DNA of 64,000 bases from Bacillus sp. FJAT-18017 (GTDB lineage: Bacteria; Bacillota; Bacilli; Bacillales; Cytobacillaceae). Positions 16,955 through 26,847 of the stretch are shown here, in pieces. Location: assembly GCF_001278805.1 (NCBI RefSeq), contig NZ_CP012602.1:4437501-4501500 (forward strand). The letters are read 5' to 3'. A model generated the notes under the pieces. That model was not told where the DNA came from and searched no databases. It saw only the letters and a program-made list of their open reading frames with translations. Position 1 is the stretch's first letter. Each line of letters begins with the position of its first letter. The translations under genes and the position numbers were made by a program.

Positions 16955-17821
16955 CTACTTTATGATGTTCATTTTTTTTAGGAACTCAATCGGGTGCTGC
17001 TTTCTGAAGTGTTCTTTAACCATGTAGGCAACCCCATGCTCTCCGACGGCCCGGGTTACCCAGTCAGCGGCCCGCTTTACTTCATAAGGGGCATTCCCCA
17101 TTGCAACCCCGAGTCCTGCTGCCTCTATGAATGGGATATCATCCTGGCTATCCCCGATTGCGACCACTTCCCTGCAACTGATTCCGAGCTGATCACAAAT
17201 ATAAAGCAACCCTGAAAGCTTCGATACATCCGAGGGAACTATATCAAGCCTGAAACCATCATTCGCTTCAGCTTTAACTTCGGTGAACATCGCCTTTAGA
17301 GCAAGACGGGCATCCTCGAGATCCTGTTCCGATTCAAAATAAGCTTCAATTTTCGGAGGCGCCACCGGTGTATCAGCCAATGAATCACTAAGATCCGTTA
17401 CAAATTGATGCGAATAACCAAGAGGATCTCCTGAGGTGAAAATTGCCTTTGCCAAGAGATTGTTATTTAACTGCAGCTTATTCGCAAGAGAAAATTTTTC
17501 ATGAACAAGACGGATCTGGCACGAAAAACTCTCCAGAAATCTTGTAATCTCATACGTGAGGTCCTCATTAATTCTTTTTACATACACTGGCTGGTCATCA
17601 GCATTCGCAATATACGCTCCTTGATGGGAAACAAACAGGGCCTTCAGTTTGAGCGCCTTTGCCACCTTTCTGGCGGATGCATAATTGCGTGATGTTACCA
17701 GCGTTACGCAGATTCCCTTATTCTGCACATAGCTAATTGCTTCCTTTGTGGATTTATGAAGCTTTCCGGCGCTATCCACAAGCGTTCCGTCTATATTTAG
17801 CGCAAGCATACGATAAATCAT
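16955..17821 (-). CDS. yhaX: HAD-superfamily Cof-type phosphatase (YhaX-like)
   Basis: A 288-residue haloacid dehalogenase-like hydrolase. The first motif is ALNIDGTLVDSAGK; here Asn stands where the nucleophile Asp is usual (DxDGT becomes NIDGT). The last motif GDSQDDIPFIEAAGLGVAMGN is complete. Cof proteins dephosphorylate sugar phosphates or flavin and thiamine intermediates; the missing nucleophile casts doubt on catalysis. The start ATG at 17821 follows AGGGGG. Synteny with yhaX after hemZ supports the name. Confidence 0.8.
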   Translation of the reverse strand: MIYRMLALNIDGTLVDSAGKLHKSTKEAISYVQNKGICVTLVTSRNYASARKVAKALKLKALFVSHQGAYIANADDQPVYVKRINEDLTYEITRFLESFSCQIRLVHEKFSLANKLQLNNNLLAKAIFTSGDPLGYSHQFVTDLSDSLADTPVAPPKIEAYFESEQDLEDARLALKAMFTEVKAEANDGFRLDIVPSDVSKLSGLLYICDQLGISCREVVAIGDSQDDIPFIEAAGLGVAMGNAPYEVKRAADWVTRAVGEHGVAYMVKEHFRKQHPIEFLKKMNIIK

Positions 17822-17950
17822 GGTTGGTGCCCCCTGTCCTGATGGAATCATCCTTATTCACTTTTATGAGAAACAGGTTTTTTCTAGAACAATAGGCCCA
17901 AAATAAAATCCGCCTAATAAATTTGTAGGGATTGTCTGAAAAACACAAAA

Positions 17951-17975
17951 AACCCGGCACGTTCTGCACCGGGTT
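17951..17975 (-). terminator. Terminator of yheA
   Basis: AACCCGG (17951-17957) pairs with CCGGGTT (17969-17975); a TTTTTTG run follows on the minus strand. Confidence 0.82.
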
Positions 17976-17992
17976 CTCCACTCATTCAATTC

Positions 17993-18346
17993 TTACTGCT
18001 GCAGAGGGCCGTATAAATCCTCAAGCGGCTTCATGATAATTTTGTTCAGCTCACCAATCACCATGCCCATTCGCTGTTCAGTCTCCATCAAACGTGAAAT
18101 CGTTGGATGCTGCTGAACAAGCGCAACTGACTTCTGAGCTTGATCCACTTCTTCCTGGCTGATTGGCTGGCCCGACATTTGCTTTTGCTGCAGATTCATT
18201 TGAATTTGCCTGAAGTTCTCAAACATTGTGCGTGCAGAGGGGTCTGCATTCACTTCATCATAAACCTGCCTTAATTGTTTATACTCATTACTTTCCCGAA
18301 TGGCCTTTTCAAGCTCATATGCGGCATCATAGAAATTTCCAGCCAT
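17993..18346 (-). CDS. yheA: YheA, YlbF/YmcA-family protein
   Basis: A 117-residue all-helical protein with a heptad-like pattern and the family core AMRESNEYKQL-type segment (here AIRESNEYKQLRQVYDEV). YlbF/YmcA relatives in B. subtilis form a complex that helps RNase Y maturation and development; YheA itself has no proven role. The start ATG follows AAGGAGT. It lies 108 bases after yheB on the same strand and ends in its own terminator, so a yheB-yheA unit is likely. Confidence 0.9.
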   Translation of the reverse strand: MAGNFYDAAYELEKAIRESNEYKQLRQVYDEVNADPSARTMFENFRQIQMNLQQKQMSGQPISQEEVDQAQKSVALVQQHPTISRLMETEQRMGMVIGELNKIIMKPLEDLYGPLQQ

Positions 18347-18454
18347 GAAAACACTCCTTAAATTAAATTACATTCCTGTCCACTATACCAGACCGGGCAA
18401 ACGAATGCGAAAATCACATCTGTTTAGCCTATGCAAACTATTTATTTAATAGAC

Positions 18455-19591
18455 CTATGAAAACAGAATAGCGAATATCCCCTGGAATATCCCGATTAAA
18501 CCACCCAGCAAAGCACCCAGATAGGTAATCATTTTTAGCTCACTGCGCGTAATCCCAAGGACCATGTCCTCCACCCGCTCTAATGAAAAAGTGGCCACCT
18601 GTGCGCGTACAAGCTCCTTCAGATGAATTTTTTCCAGCATCACATCTAATCTTGATGTCAGCCAGTCCCCCAGCATAACCACAAGATTTGGAGCCATACG
18701 TTCAAGAATCGTATCCTTATAGGATGCCAGCAATTCTGAGACCGGTGTATCCAATAGTTTTTGAGTACCCGCAAGATTGATGGCATACTCCTTCAATGTT
18801 TCAACAACCTTGTCGCGTCCGACCATGTTCTCAATCTCCGAAGCATCCCGCTCAAGCAACTTCAACCATTCATTTCGGAGAATGCTCGAAATCAGCCCAT
18901 GCGCTCCATCACTTTTGAAAAATTTAATGATTTCCGGCTGGATTCGATCAGCTATGCTCACGTTGCCAAGAACCATCTGCAGCATGCCGCCAAGCATTCC
19001 CTTATCCTTAAAAAACTCATCGAACAAAATTTGAATGCGCAGCTTCCCTTCCTGGCTCGAAAAATAATCTGCTCCCTTGCCAAGGATATACGAGCTGATT
19101 TCCGGGATTTTTTTCGAGGCTCCTTCAAGTAATGCCTGAGGAATCACATTGCCAATTGGCTGGCCGCGATACCGGGACATTGCTCGTTCATAAACTCCTT
19201 CAATAAGCCGTTCAATCCGGTTGTCAATCCGGCTTGCTCCATCTTTAATTCCAGCTTTGTCGAGGAGGCTGGCTATTGTAAAATCGGACTCCAAAAATGT
19301 ACGGAGCTCCTTTTTAACCAGCTCGGTAATATCCTGCTGGAATTCTTTTTGCAAAAATTTCTCCTTGATGCTCTGAGGGGTCAGAAGATGCTCAACAACC
19401 ATCCTGCCCATCTGCTCGGCAAGTTCATCCCGGCGCTTTGGAATCAACCCCGGTGTAAACGGCACCCGCCACTTCCCGATGTAAATCGGATTATATGGAC
19501 GAAACAGCATCTTAATTGCAAGATGATTCGTAAATCCCCCTATTAACGCACCTATCGCTGTCATAAACAGAATTGTCACTAGCATATTCAT
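18455..19591 (-). CDS. yheB: YheB, DUF445 membrane protein
   Basis: 378 residues, matching the length of B. subtilis YheB. It has hydrophobic ends, MLVTILFMTAIGALIGGFTN at the N-terminus and a C-terminal helix ITYLGALLGGLIGIFQGIFA, with the DUF445 signature FRPYNPIYIGKWRVPFTPGL near residue 35. A long soluble helical middle lies between the anchors. The start ATG at 19591 follows AAAGGTTG; the upstream ATG (19645) would add 18 residues. Function is unknown. Confidence 0.88.
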   Translation of the reverse strand: MNMLVTILFMTAIGALIGGFTNHLAIKMLFRPYNPIYIGKWRVPFTPGLIPKRRDELAEQMGRMVVEHLLTPQSIKEKFLQKEFQQDITELVKKELRTFLESDFTIASLLDKAGIKDGASRIDNRIERLIEGVYERAMSRYRGQPIGNVIPQALLEGASKKIPEISSYILGKGADYFSSQEGKLRIQILFDEFFKDKGMLGGMLQMVLGNVSIADRIQPEIIKFFKSDGAHGLISSILRNEWLKLLERDASEIENMVGRDKVVETLKEYAINLAGTQKLLDTPVSELLASYKDTILERMAPNLVVMLGDWLTSRLDVMLEKIHLKELVRAQVATFSLERVEDMVLGITRSELKMITYLGALLGGLIGIFQGIFAILFS

Positions 19592-19785
19592 GTTTGCATC
19601 AACCTTTCCAAAAAATCGCACGAACGTTTCGATTGTCCTGTACATACGATACTATAACAGTTTTTGACCATCTTTACCCCATTTTTACCAACAGAAGACC
19701 TTGAGTGAAAAGTTTTTTCCGTTTAACAAATGTTATCGCCCCACAAAGAAAAAGGAACTTACTTAAATGAAAGGATGTGAGGATC

Positions 19786-21147
19786 ATGGCTAGGCGTTAC
19801 CCAATCAAAGCCCTTGAAGATGACAAGCCCATTATTTATTATCCAGAAGCGTTCAAGCTACCTCCAACTTTAAAGAAGGCAGCCTTTGGGAAAACTGCTG
19901 TTGAGGTGGCATTTTTCCAAAATCCCATTCATACGAATGAATTCGCCTTGACAAAGCCTGTTTCTAAAGCGCTTTGCATTTCTGATTTCGACTTTGAACT
20001 GAAGCCTTACTTTAATGAGGAAACTCTTTACCTGGGCCCTCTCGTGGGAATATTTACTACAGGACTGCTTGAATCCTCCGTTAAGCCAGCCGGTGACCGG
20101 AGCGACTATTTTGCAAAGCTTCTGGAATCCTGCACATCACTTGGCGCTTTCGGATATTTGTTCACACCTCAATCAATTGATTGGGAAACATCAACTGTGA
20201 AAGGCCATATCCTCCGTAATGGAAAATGGGAAACCCGGATTCTCCCATTCCCTGCCGTCATTTATGACAGAGTCCCATCGCGGAGGGCCGAACACCACCC
20301 ACAATCCAGGTTTGCCAAGGAAAGGCTCGTTAAAGATTACTTTATCCCCTGGTTCAATCCTGGATTCTTCAACAAAATAGACATCCACAACCGATTAAGG
20401 GAAAGTTCCTCAGCCCGCAAGTACCTCCCAGAAACAGTTCTTTACAGCTCTGTTTCGGAAGTAAGGCGGCTCCTTGACAAATACGGTTCTGTTTATTTAA
20501 AACCTTGTGATGGTTCCCGAGGGAAAGGCATTTGCCAGGTAATCGCGGAGCTGCCCGGATCAACCTGCTATGCCCGTTTCCGTAACAACAAGGGAGAAAA
20601 CAAACTGCTGAAATTCCCTAACCTGGATGCCCTTTTTTCCGAAATGTTCAGCACAAAGAAACGAAGGAATTTACTTGTTCAGCAGCGCATCCTGCTCACA
20701 AAGGTGGATGGTAATGCTGTTGATTTTCGCGTCCATACTAATAAAGACGCAAACGGGCAATGGCAGGTTTCCGCCATCGCTGCAAAACTCGCTGGGAACC
20801 AAAGTATTACGACCCACGCCGGAAACGGCGGCCAGATTCATACATTGGAAGAACTATTCGGCGACAAAAGGGCAGAAATTGAACAGAAACTGGCAAACTC
20901 CGCCCTTGAACTAAGCCATATCCTTGAACAAAAACTAGATGGTATAACTGGCGAATTCGGCTGGGACTTATGTTTTGACCGCAATGGCCGTGTCTGGCTG
21001 TTTGAAGCTAATTCCAAACCTGGCCGTTCCATCTTCCATTACAGCACCATGCGCCAAAGTGAATTCCTAACAAGGAAACTCGTAATAGAATACGCCATTC
21101 GCCTCGCCGAAAAATCCGCCGTCGCCCCTGAAGAAATCTATTTTTGA
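19786..21147 (+). CDS. YheC/YheD-family ATP-grasp protein, spore coat associated
   Basis: 453 residues. The C-terminal part has ATP-grasp features: KYGSVYLKPCDGSRGKGI (lysine and glycine-rich loop, about residue 240) and GEFGWDLCFDRNGRVWLFEANSKPG, which supplies metal-binding Asp, Glu and Asn. The family in B. subtilis (yheC, yheD) is endospore coat-associated; substrate unknown. Length fits YheD better than the shorter YheC, and only one of the pair is present. The start ATG 19786 is preferred over GTG 19777. Confidence 0.85.
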   Translation: MARRYPIKALEDDKPIIYYPEAFKLPPTLKKAAFGKTAVEVAFFQNPIHTNEFALTKPVSKALCISDFDFELKPYFNEETLYLGPLVGIFTTGLLESSVKPAGDRSDYFAKLLESCTSLGAFGYLFTPQSIDWETSTVKGHILRNGKWETRILPFPAVIYDRVPSRRAEHHPQSRFAKERLVKDYFIPWFNPGFFNKIDIHNRLRESSSARKYLPETVLYSSVSEVRRLLDKYGSVYLKPCDGSRGKGICQVIAELPGSTCYARFRNNKGENKLLKFPNLDALFSEMFSTKKRRNLLVQQRILLTKVDGNAVDFRVHTNKDANGQWQVSAIAAKLAGNQSITTHAGNGGQIHTLEELFGDKRAEIEQKLANSALELSHILEQKLDGITGEFGWDLCFDRNGRVWLFEANSKPGRSIFHYSTMRQSEFLTRKLVIEYAIRLAEKSAVAPEEIYF

Positions 21148-21149
21148 AA

Positions 21150-21180
21150 AAAAGCTGCGGGAATAATCCCGCAGCTTCGC
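21150..21180. terminator. Terminator shared by the yheC/D gene and the ABC permease gene
   Basis: A perfect stem AAGCTGCGGGA/TCCCGCAGCTT (21152-21162, 21167-21177). The T-run is better on the minus strand (TTTTTTTC), so it mainly ends the ABC operon. Confidence 0.85.
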
Positions 21181-21220
21181 CTATGCCCAATAGATTCGCA
21201 CATTGCCTACACGCCAGGCC

Positions 21221-22849
21221 TTAAGCCCATAGCCTCTTTGCAGCTAACCGCCACGACACCGAAGCAGCCACAAGCATAATCATTACATATAAGTAAACCC
21301 CATACGGCACAAATGTAAACAGCCAGTGAATTCCCATCAGTGCAAACATTGGAATTAAATAAAGAATAGTCATCAATCCGTTATTTTCCTGGCTTGCTTC
21401 AAACGACTCAGAAAATGGCAGCGAATCCTTTATGAGCACGGTGCAGAAAACACTATATACAATTGCCGCAAGAAAGGACCCGATGAGGCTCGGCAAGACG
21501 TCGAACCCGAAAATGAAGCAAAACGCCACAGCCGTCAGACTATAGACTGGCAAATAAAGCCTAACCAGGAAAGCTTTCAGTGTTCCAGAAAAAAGTGGTG
21601 CATATGATTTCAACGGAACAGCGTGAAACATCCACGAAGCTTTATGCCGCCCCGAAAATTTCAGCATCATAACCGACGTCGGAATAATAAGGGCTGCGGT
21701 ATAGATCGATAAATAATATTTACTCTCCGACAGGCTTTCAAATGAACTCCACTGCAGCTGGTTTAATACAAGAATCAGCGGAACCATGACCGACAATCCT
21801 ATCGAAGGATATACCTTCAATCGAAAATCACGCTCACTCTTCATCATTGCCAGAGCAAACCGGTAAAAGGCCCGCTCCTGATTATCCGGGCAAATCAGCC
21901 TTGCGGATTTTGTATCGAGTGGCGGTACCCAAACGCGGCTTGGCCCGCTTCCACTTGCAAGCTTTTGCATTTTATTTTCAAATGAAGGCATCAAATGGAT
22001 ATAAACGGATAAAGCAGCAATTGGTCCAATAAAGGCAAGGACTGCAAAAAGGTAAAACTCGGGACTGGTTTTGCCATTCAGGAACAGTTCGAACAATGAA
22101 GCGAACCACACCGGCGGAATGAATGCCTGCCACCATTCGGGTTGGATTGTTTCTCCAAAGTTGACGAATTCAAACACGCGGGCAACTAGCTGATACCCAA
22201 GTGCCAGTGAAACGGTCAACAGAATTTGCACATAGTTGATAATGTCCCTCATTTTCTCGCCATCAAAAAAACGGAGAATAAAATAATAAACGAGTGCTGT
22301 AACTGCAATAATCAGTAAGTTCACGAGAATGAGTGAAATTAGTAAAAGCAGAAAAAAGAGCGGCCCATGGACGGTTAACCCCGCGACCAGCGGTGCCGCC
22401 GCAAGGGCCATGGTCAAGAAGAACATATAAATGGCAACATGCACAGCCCGTGCAAGACTGATTGTTTTCCTGCTGACTGGCTTTGGAAGCAAAATTGCCC
22501 TGTCTCTTAGATCGAGAAGGACCGAGGAAAAATCTGAAATAAGCGACGTCATTAAAAAGAACATCAACGCACCAAAATAGAAGGTCATCTGAATCAGGAA
22601 ATGGTCACCCAGCAACACAAGGGGAGCCAGGAGAAGACCAAATAGCCCATACATCCAAAGTGACTTGATAAACTTATTTTCTTCCTTATCCTTCTTTTTC
22701 CTCATATTGCCGAGGATGACGGGAGCCCTCCTGCTGTCCATCGTAAGCTTTACCGAAAGAATCGCCCGTATAACGGTGTAATCAGCACCGAGCCGCTCAA
22801 AGATCTGTGAGAATTTGTCAAGGAACTTCAACGTTCTGAAATCTTGCAA
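21221..22849 (-). CDS. ABC-2-type exporter permease subunit
   Basis: A 542-residue protein with about ten to twelve hydrophobic segments (for example FIKSLWMYGLFGLLLAPLVLL and FFLLLLISLILVNLLIIAVT) and a cytosolic loop around residues 290-330. It follows an ABC ATPase gene with a two-base gap, so the two form one exporter. The substrate is unknown. The pair sits between the yheC/D gene and recQ and is not part of the standard yha-yhe order, so it may be an insertion. It resembles B. subtilis YthQ in layout, but this is uncertain. Confidence 0.78.
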   Translation of the reverse strand: MQDFRTLKFLDKFSQIFERLGADYTVIRAILSVKLTMDSRRAPVILGNMRKKKDKEENKFIKSLWMYGLFGLLLAPLVLLGDHFLIQMTFYFGALMFFLMTSLISDFSSVLLDLRDRAILLPKPVSRKTISLARAVHVAIYMFFLTMALAAAPLVAGLTVHGPLFFLLLLISLILVNLLIIAVTALVYYFILRFFDGEKMRDIINYVQILLTVSLALGYQLVARVFEFVNFGETIQPEWWQAFIPPVWFASLFELFLNGKTSPEFYLFAVLAFIGPIAALSVYIHLMPSFENKMQKLASGSGPSRVWVPPLDTKSARLICPDNQERAFYRFALAMMKSERDFRLKVYPSIGLSVMVPLILVLNQLQWSSFESLSESKYYLSIYTAALIIPTSVMMLKFSGRHKASWMFHAVPLKSYAPLFSGTLKAFLVRLYLPVYSLTAVAFCFIFGFDVLPSLIGSFLAAIVYSVFCTVLIKDSLPFSESFEASQENNGLMTILYLIPMFALMGIHWLFTFVPYGVYLYVMIMLVAASVSWRLAAKRLWA

Positions 22850-22851
22850 GA

Positions 22852-23619
22852 TTACACCTCCTTGACAATCGACACAAATTCGCTTGCCAGCTCCCTGTAT
22901 TCATCAAACCCTGTCAACTGGTTGAAAATCTGCTCCAGCGAACCTTCCTCGCTTCGGGCCTTTAACTCGTCAAAACTTCCATCGGCAACAATGATTCCGC
23001 CATTGATTAGGATGATTCTGTTACTGATTTTCTCAACAACATCCATGATGTGCGAAGAATAAAAAATTGTCCTGCCGCTCGCAGCCAGCTGTGAAAGGAT
23101 TTCCTTAAATATCATCACTGAATTTGCATCAAGCCCGCTTAGTGGCTCATCTAGGAAGAGCAGTTCGGGGTCATGAAGCATGCTTGAAATGATCATCACC
23201 TTTTGTTTCATGCCTTTTGAAAACGATGAAAGACGGCTATAAAACACATTATCAAGCCCGAATCCCCGCATCAGCTTCTTCGCCTTCATCTCGGCCTGTG
23301 ACGGATCCATCCCGTACAATTCCCCGGTGAATGTCAGGTATTCGATAGCCGTCAGATTATCATATAGTTCGGCTATCTCAGGAACATAGCCTATCTTTCG
23401 TTTATAGTCACTTTTTTTCGAATCCAGAAGGTTTCCAAAGATCTTGATTTCTCCGTCAAAGCCTTCTTCAAGGCCAAGCAGCAGCTTTATCGTCGTGCTC
23501 TTCCCTGCCCCATTCGGGCCGATATAGCCAATAATTTGCCCGCGTCCCACTTCCAGGTCAATTCCTTTTAGAACCTGCTTGGAACCATAGCTTTTCTTAA
23601 GCCCTTTTAAAGACAGCAC
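22852..23619 (-). CDS. ABC transporter ATP-binding subunit
   Basis: A 255-residue ATPase with Walker A GPNGAGKST, Q-loop region IGYVPEIAELYD, signature LSSFSKGMKQK, Walker B LLFLDEPLSGLD and H-loop SSHIMDVVEK. It belongs to the same subclass as EcsA (SKGMKQK signature) and pairs with the multi-pass permease immediately downstream. An exporter of an unidentified substrate is inferred. Confidence 0.88.
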   Translation of the reverse strand: MLSLKGLKKSYGSKQVLKGIDLEVGRGQIIGYIGPNGAGKSTTIKLLLGLEEGFDGEIKIFGNLLDSKKSDYKRKIGYVPEIAELYDNLTAIEYLTFTGELYGMDPSQAEMKAKKLMRGFGLDNVFYSRLSSFSKGMKQKVMIISSMLHDPELLFLDEPLSGLDANSVMIFKEILSQLAASGRTIFYSSHIMDVVEKISNRIILINGGIIVADGSFDELKARSEEGSLEQIFNQLTGFDEYRELASEFVSIVKEV

Positions 23620-23740
23620 GACATCATCTTTATGTAAAATAAGGATCCCTCGTTTCTAATAATCTAGGAATATTCTAACACATCGCCTGCCTGATTTTGG
23701 AAGGTATTTAACTTTTTCTTAAACGCCCCACTTATCTAAA

Positions 23741-23772
23741 TAAAGAAGCCGGCTGCTAGGTAAGCTGCCGGC
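23741..23772 (-). terminator. Terminator overlapping the recQ stop
   Basis: GCCGGC (23748-23753) pairs with GCCGGC (23767-23772) around the stop codon; TTCTTTATTT follows on the minus strand. Confidence 0.65.
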
Positions 23773-25894
23773 CCTTTTCCATACTTAAATATGCTTTTAT
23801 CATAAAATAGGAAACTTCCTCGGGAAGCAATTCCTTTATTGGCTTTAAGCGTTCCCTGCCTGCCTCCTCAACCGCTTTTTCTAGCAGCGGGAGGAACTGC
23901 TCTGGAATAATTTTCGCAAAATCTACCTGCAGCCCTTGTTCAAAGCATGTAATTAGATGATTTTCAACCGTAGTTTGGGATAGCCCTCTCTGCTTAGCTA
24001 TATCCCTAATAGAATGCCCCTCAAGATAAAGCTTGTGGGATTCGAGATGGGAATCAGCGACCGGCTTCGATGCAGTACGCTTTTTCGGGGCCGATTCCGC
24101 GTTTTCATAAACAGCCTTCCTGTCCGGATGTTCAACAAGATACTGCTTGATTGCAGCCAAGAATGGTTCCCCGAACTTTTCAAGCTTGCTGGCCCCTACC
24201 CCGCTAACATCCAGAAACTCATCTTCAGATTGTGGAAGTTTCATGCACATGTCCTTAAGGCTTGCATCCGAGAAAATTACAAACGGCGGCACATTGGCCT
24301 CGTCCGCCAGGTGTTTGCGCAGACTCCTCAATGTTTCGAACAAAGGATCATCCATTGCTATTGTTTCAGATTTAACAGCCTGTTTTCTAAATACGGGCAG
24401 TTTGCCTCCAAGCACCTCTTTCCCCCTTTCAGCAACAAAAATTGTCGGATACGTTCCATGGGCTACCCCAATCAGCTCTTCAGAAATTAGAAACTCGATA
24501 AAACTGCCCGCCTCCTTGGCCGTCCAGGATTTCAGAATTCCGTATGTGGACAATTGGTTAAAGCCTAGCTCAGCAATTTTCTGGTTGGCTGAGCCAGTCA
24601 GCACCTGTGCGGTAAGCCCTTTTCCAAAGCGCTGCCCCATACGAACAATGCAGGAAAGGACCATCTGTGCTTCCTTTGTAACATCTTCGCTTTCCCTTGA
24701 ATCCGTACAATTGCCACAGCGCCCGCACGGCTTCGTGTTGGTTTCGCCAAAATACCGGAGAATGAATTCCTGCAGACAGCTTTCCGTATGGCAATAATCC
24801 GCCATTCCCTGCAGCTTGGAAAGCTCAGCAGGCATTCTGTCCCTGTCGGCCGATTGCTCAATCAAAAATCGCTGGACCTGGATATCCTGCGGGGAATAAA
24901 GTAAAACGCAGGCAGACGGCAGGCCGTCCCTGCCAGCACGCCCAGCCTCCTGATAATAGCTTTCCATATTACGAGGCAGCTGATAATGGACGACATAGCG
25001 TATATTGCTTTTATCAATCCCCATACCAAAGGCCGATGTTGCGATCATTACTGCCGCTTCATCCCGCAAAAACCGTTCCTGTTCAGCAAACCGCTCTGCA
25101 TCAGCCATTCCGGCATGATAGCGGGCTACGGCCAAACCGCCCTTCCTGAGGTTTTCATATAGCATATCAACCGTTTTCCTTGTAGCGGCATAAATAATTC
25201 CATTTTCTTTTTCGTTAGCCTTTAAAAACCGTTTAAGGAATTTGCCGCGATCCTGTCCTTTTACAACCGAAAAAGACAGATTTTCCCGTTCAAAGCCTGT
25301 TATGACTTCATTTTCTTCAGGTATAGAGAGCGAATCCCTGATATCATCCCGTACAAGCGGCGTCGCCGTGGCAGTAAGAGCAAGGACTACCGGATTTCCT
25401 GGAAGACTGTCCGCCAATTTCGAAATATGCCTATAACTTGGCCTGAAATCGTGGCCCCATTGGGATATGCAGTGAGCTTCATCGACCGCAATCAGCCCAA
25501 TTTTCATTTCTTGCAGTTCCCATACAAAATCCTGTGATTCCAATCTTTCCGGGGCTATATACAGCAGCTTGTACCGTCCGGATCGTGCCGCGTCCATCCT
25601 CTCAGCCGCTTCTCTTCCTGAAATTGAACTGTTAATATAGGTTGCCGGTATTCCCAGCTGGACTAGCGCATCCACCTGATCCTTCATGAGCGAAATAAGC
25701 GGCGATATGACAATGGCCGTTCCTTCCATAAGCAGGGCTGGAATTTGGTAACAGACTGATTTTCCTCCGCCTGTTGGCATAACACAAAGTGTGTTCCTGC
25801 CCGAAAGAACCTCTATAATAGCCCTTTCCTGCCCAGCTCTGAAAGAATCGTAACCGTAATAGGTTTTTAAAAGATTCCTTGCTTCCTGTAACAA
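23756..25894 (-). CDS. recQ: RecQ-family ATP-dependent DNA helicase
   Basis: About 712 residues. Helicase motifs are intact: [16 protein letters not shown] (Walker A), [16 protein letters not shown] (Walker B and aromatic loop), and [12 protein letters not shown]. The RQC zinc site [24 protein letters not shown] is split here as C-x16-C-x2-C-x2-C. An HRDC domain (about 520-600) and a C-terminal helix-turn-helix segment ([20 protein letters not shown]) follow. It is longer than B. subtilis RecQ (YocI). TTG 25894 is chosen because AAAGGTGG lies five bases upstream. It acts in recombination and fork repair. Confidence 0.93.
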   Translation of the reverse strand: MLQEARNLLKTYYGYDSFRAGQERAIIEVLSGRNTLCVMPTGGGKSVCYQIPALLMEGTAIVISPLISLMKDQVDALVQLGIPATYINSSISGREAAERMDAARSGRYKLLYIAPERLESQDFVWELQEMKIGLIAVDEAHCISQWGHDFRPSYRHISKLADSLPGNPVVLALTATATPLVRDDIRDSLSIPEENEVITGFERENLSFSVVKGQDRGKFLKRFLKANEKENGIIYAATRKTVDMLYENLRKGGLAVARYHAGMADAERFAEQERFLRDEAAVMIATSAFGMGIDKSNIRYVVHYQLPRNMESYYQEAGRAGRDGLPSACVLLYSPQDIQVQRFLIEQSADRDRMPAELSKLQGMADYCHTESCLQEFILRYFGETNTKPCGRCGNCTDSRESEDVTKEAQMVLSCIVRMGQRFGKGLTAQVLTGSANQKIAELGFNQLSTYGILKSWTAKEAGSFIEFLISEELIGVAHGTYPTIFVAERGKEVLGGKLPVFRKQAVKSETIAMDDPLFETLRSLRKHLADEANVPPFVIFSDASLKDMCMKLPQSEDEFLDVSGVGASKLEKFGEPFLAAIKQYLVEHPDRKAVYENAESAPKKRTASKPVADSHLESHKLYLEGHSIRDIAKQRGLSQTTVENHLITCFEQGLQVDFAKIIPEQFLPLLEKAVEEAGRERLKPIKELLPEEVSYFMIKAYLSMEKGRQLT

Positions 25895-26021
25895 TATATC
25901 CACCTTTTTTCTTCTTTTTATCGTTACATTCATTATAAAACAAATTAAGAAAGGTTTCTCGGTAGCTTATGTAATTAGCATACATATATATAAGTACAAA
26001 CCAAAAAAGGGGCTGAGTTTC

Positions 26022-26315
26022 TTGTTTGATTATAGATCTTCTTTATCCCTATTTTTTCTAGCCTGTGCTGCCCATGCGTTAACCTTTATATATTTTGTCG
26101 GTACAACTGTTTCAACTGCACTTGATGGTTCACATCGGGAATCTTTGCTAGATTGGTTTCCATTCGTCCTGTTTTTAGCTACGTTTGCTCTCCATGCCTT
26201 GCCCGGACTAAGGCCAGTCTGGAAAGCAGCACCCGGATGGGCTTTTGTCCTGCTTGTCCTCGTTACAAGCGTGCTTTCCTGGCTTATGACATCCACTATG
26301 GGAATCCGATTTTAG
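26022..26315 (+). CDS. Small multi-helix membrane protein, unknown function
   Basis: A 97-residue protein with three hydrophobic segments (LSLFFLACAAHALTFIYFVG, WFPFVLFLATFALHALPG and WAFVLLVLVTSVLSWLMTS). The TTG start at 26022 follows AAAGGGGCTGAG. It is divergent from recQ. I do not recognise the family; a real gene is likely from codon use and the ribosome site. Confidence 0.6.
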   Translation: MFDYRSSLSLFFLACAAHALTFIYFVGTTVSTALDGSHRESLLDWFPFVLFLATFALHALPGLRPVWKAAPGWAFVLLVLVTSVLSWLMTSTMGIRF

Positions 26316-26550
26316 ATAGCTGTAATCTTCCCGAACTTAGATGTATCTTAAAGAGTAGCGGGGCAATAATATCACCCAGTTTTTAAACCTCTATTTCCAA
26401 GGAAACTTTCTTCTGGCAATTTATGATGTTATTCACAATTGAATTACCAATTCCCAAGCTATCTATTCTAAACCAACGAAAATATCAACTAACATGAACT
26501 CGCCCTCCCCATCCCAATATTGTAAAATAGCACCAGAGGGGGATAAAATC

Positions 26551-26763
26551 ATGCTTACACATTTTCAATATAAACCGCTTTATAAGAATGAAGCCCTGCC
26601 AGGCTGGGAGTTTTCATGCTTTTATAAAAAACAGAAACGCTCGGGCCGCTATTTGCAGGATGGAAAAATTGAGTGGCTTCTCAATCCTCCTGAGCAGGAT
26701 GATAGAAACCAAGTTGAAAGCCAAATCCATGAACTGATGCTTTTCCATGTCTATGACCGCTAA
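26551..26763 (+). CDS. yheE: YheE-family small protein
   Basis: A 70-residue protein, MLTHFQYKPLYKNEALPGWE onward, with a basic, aromatic-rich middle (FYKKQKRSGRYLQDGKIEWL). This matches the YheE family (DUF5342) of unknown function, found near sspB in Bacillus. The start ATG 26551 follows GGGGG; upstream in-frame codons (from 26494) have no ribosome site. A terminator follows directly. Confidence 0.85.
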   Translation: MLTHFQYKPLYKNEALPGWEFSCFYKKQKRSGRYLQDGKIEWLLNPPEQDDRNQVESQIHELMLFHVYDR

Positions 26764-26790
26764 TGCCGGAGCTCTCATCCGGCATTTTTT
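26764..26790 (+). terminator. Terminator of yheE
   Basis: TGCCGGA (26764-26770) pairs with TCCGGCA (26778-26784), then a T6 run. Confidence 0.9.
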
Positions 26791-26847
26791 CTTATTGTCC
26801 ATGACTGATATAATAGAGGAAATTACTTAATTAAATGGGGAAATGCT

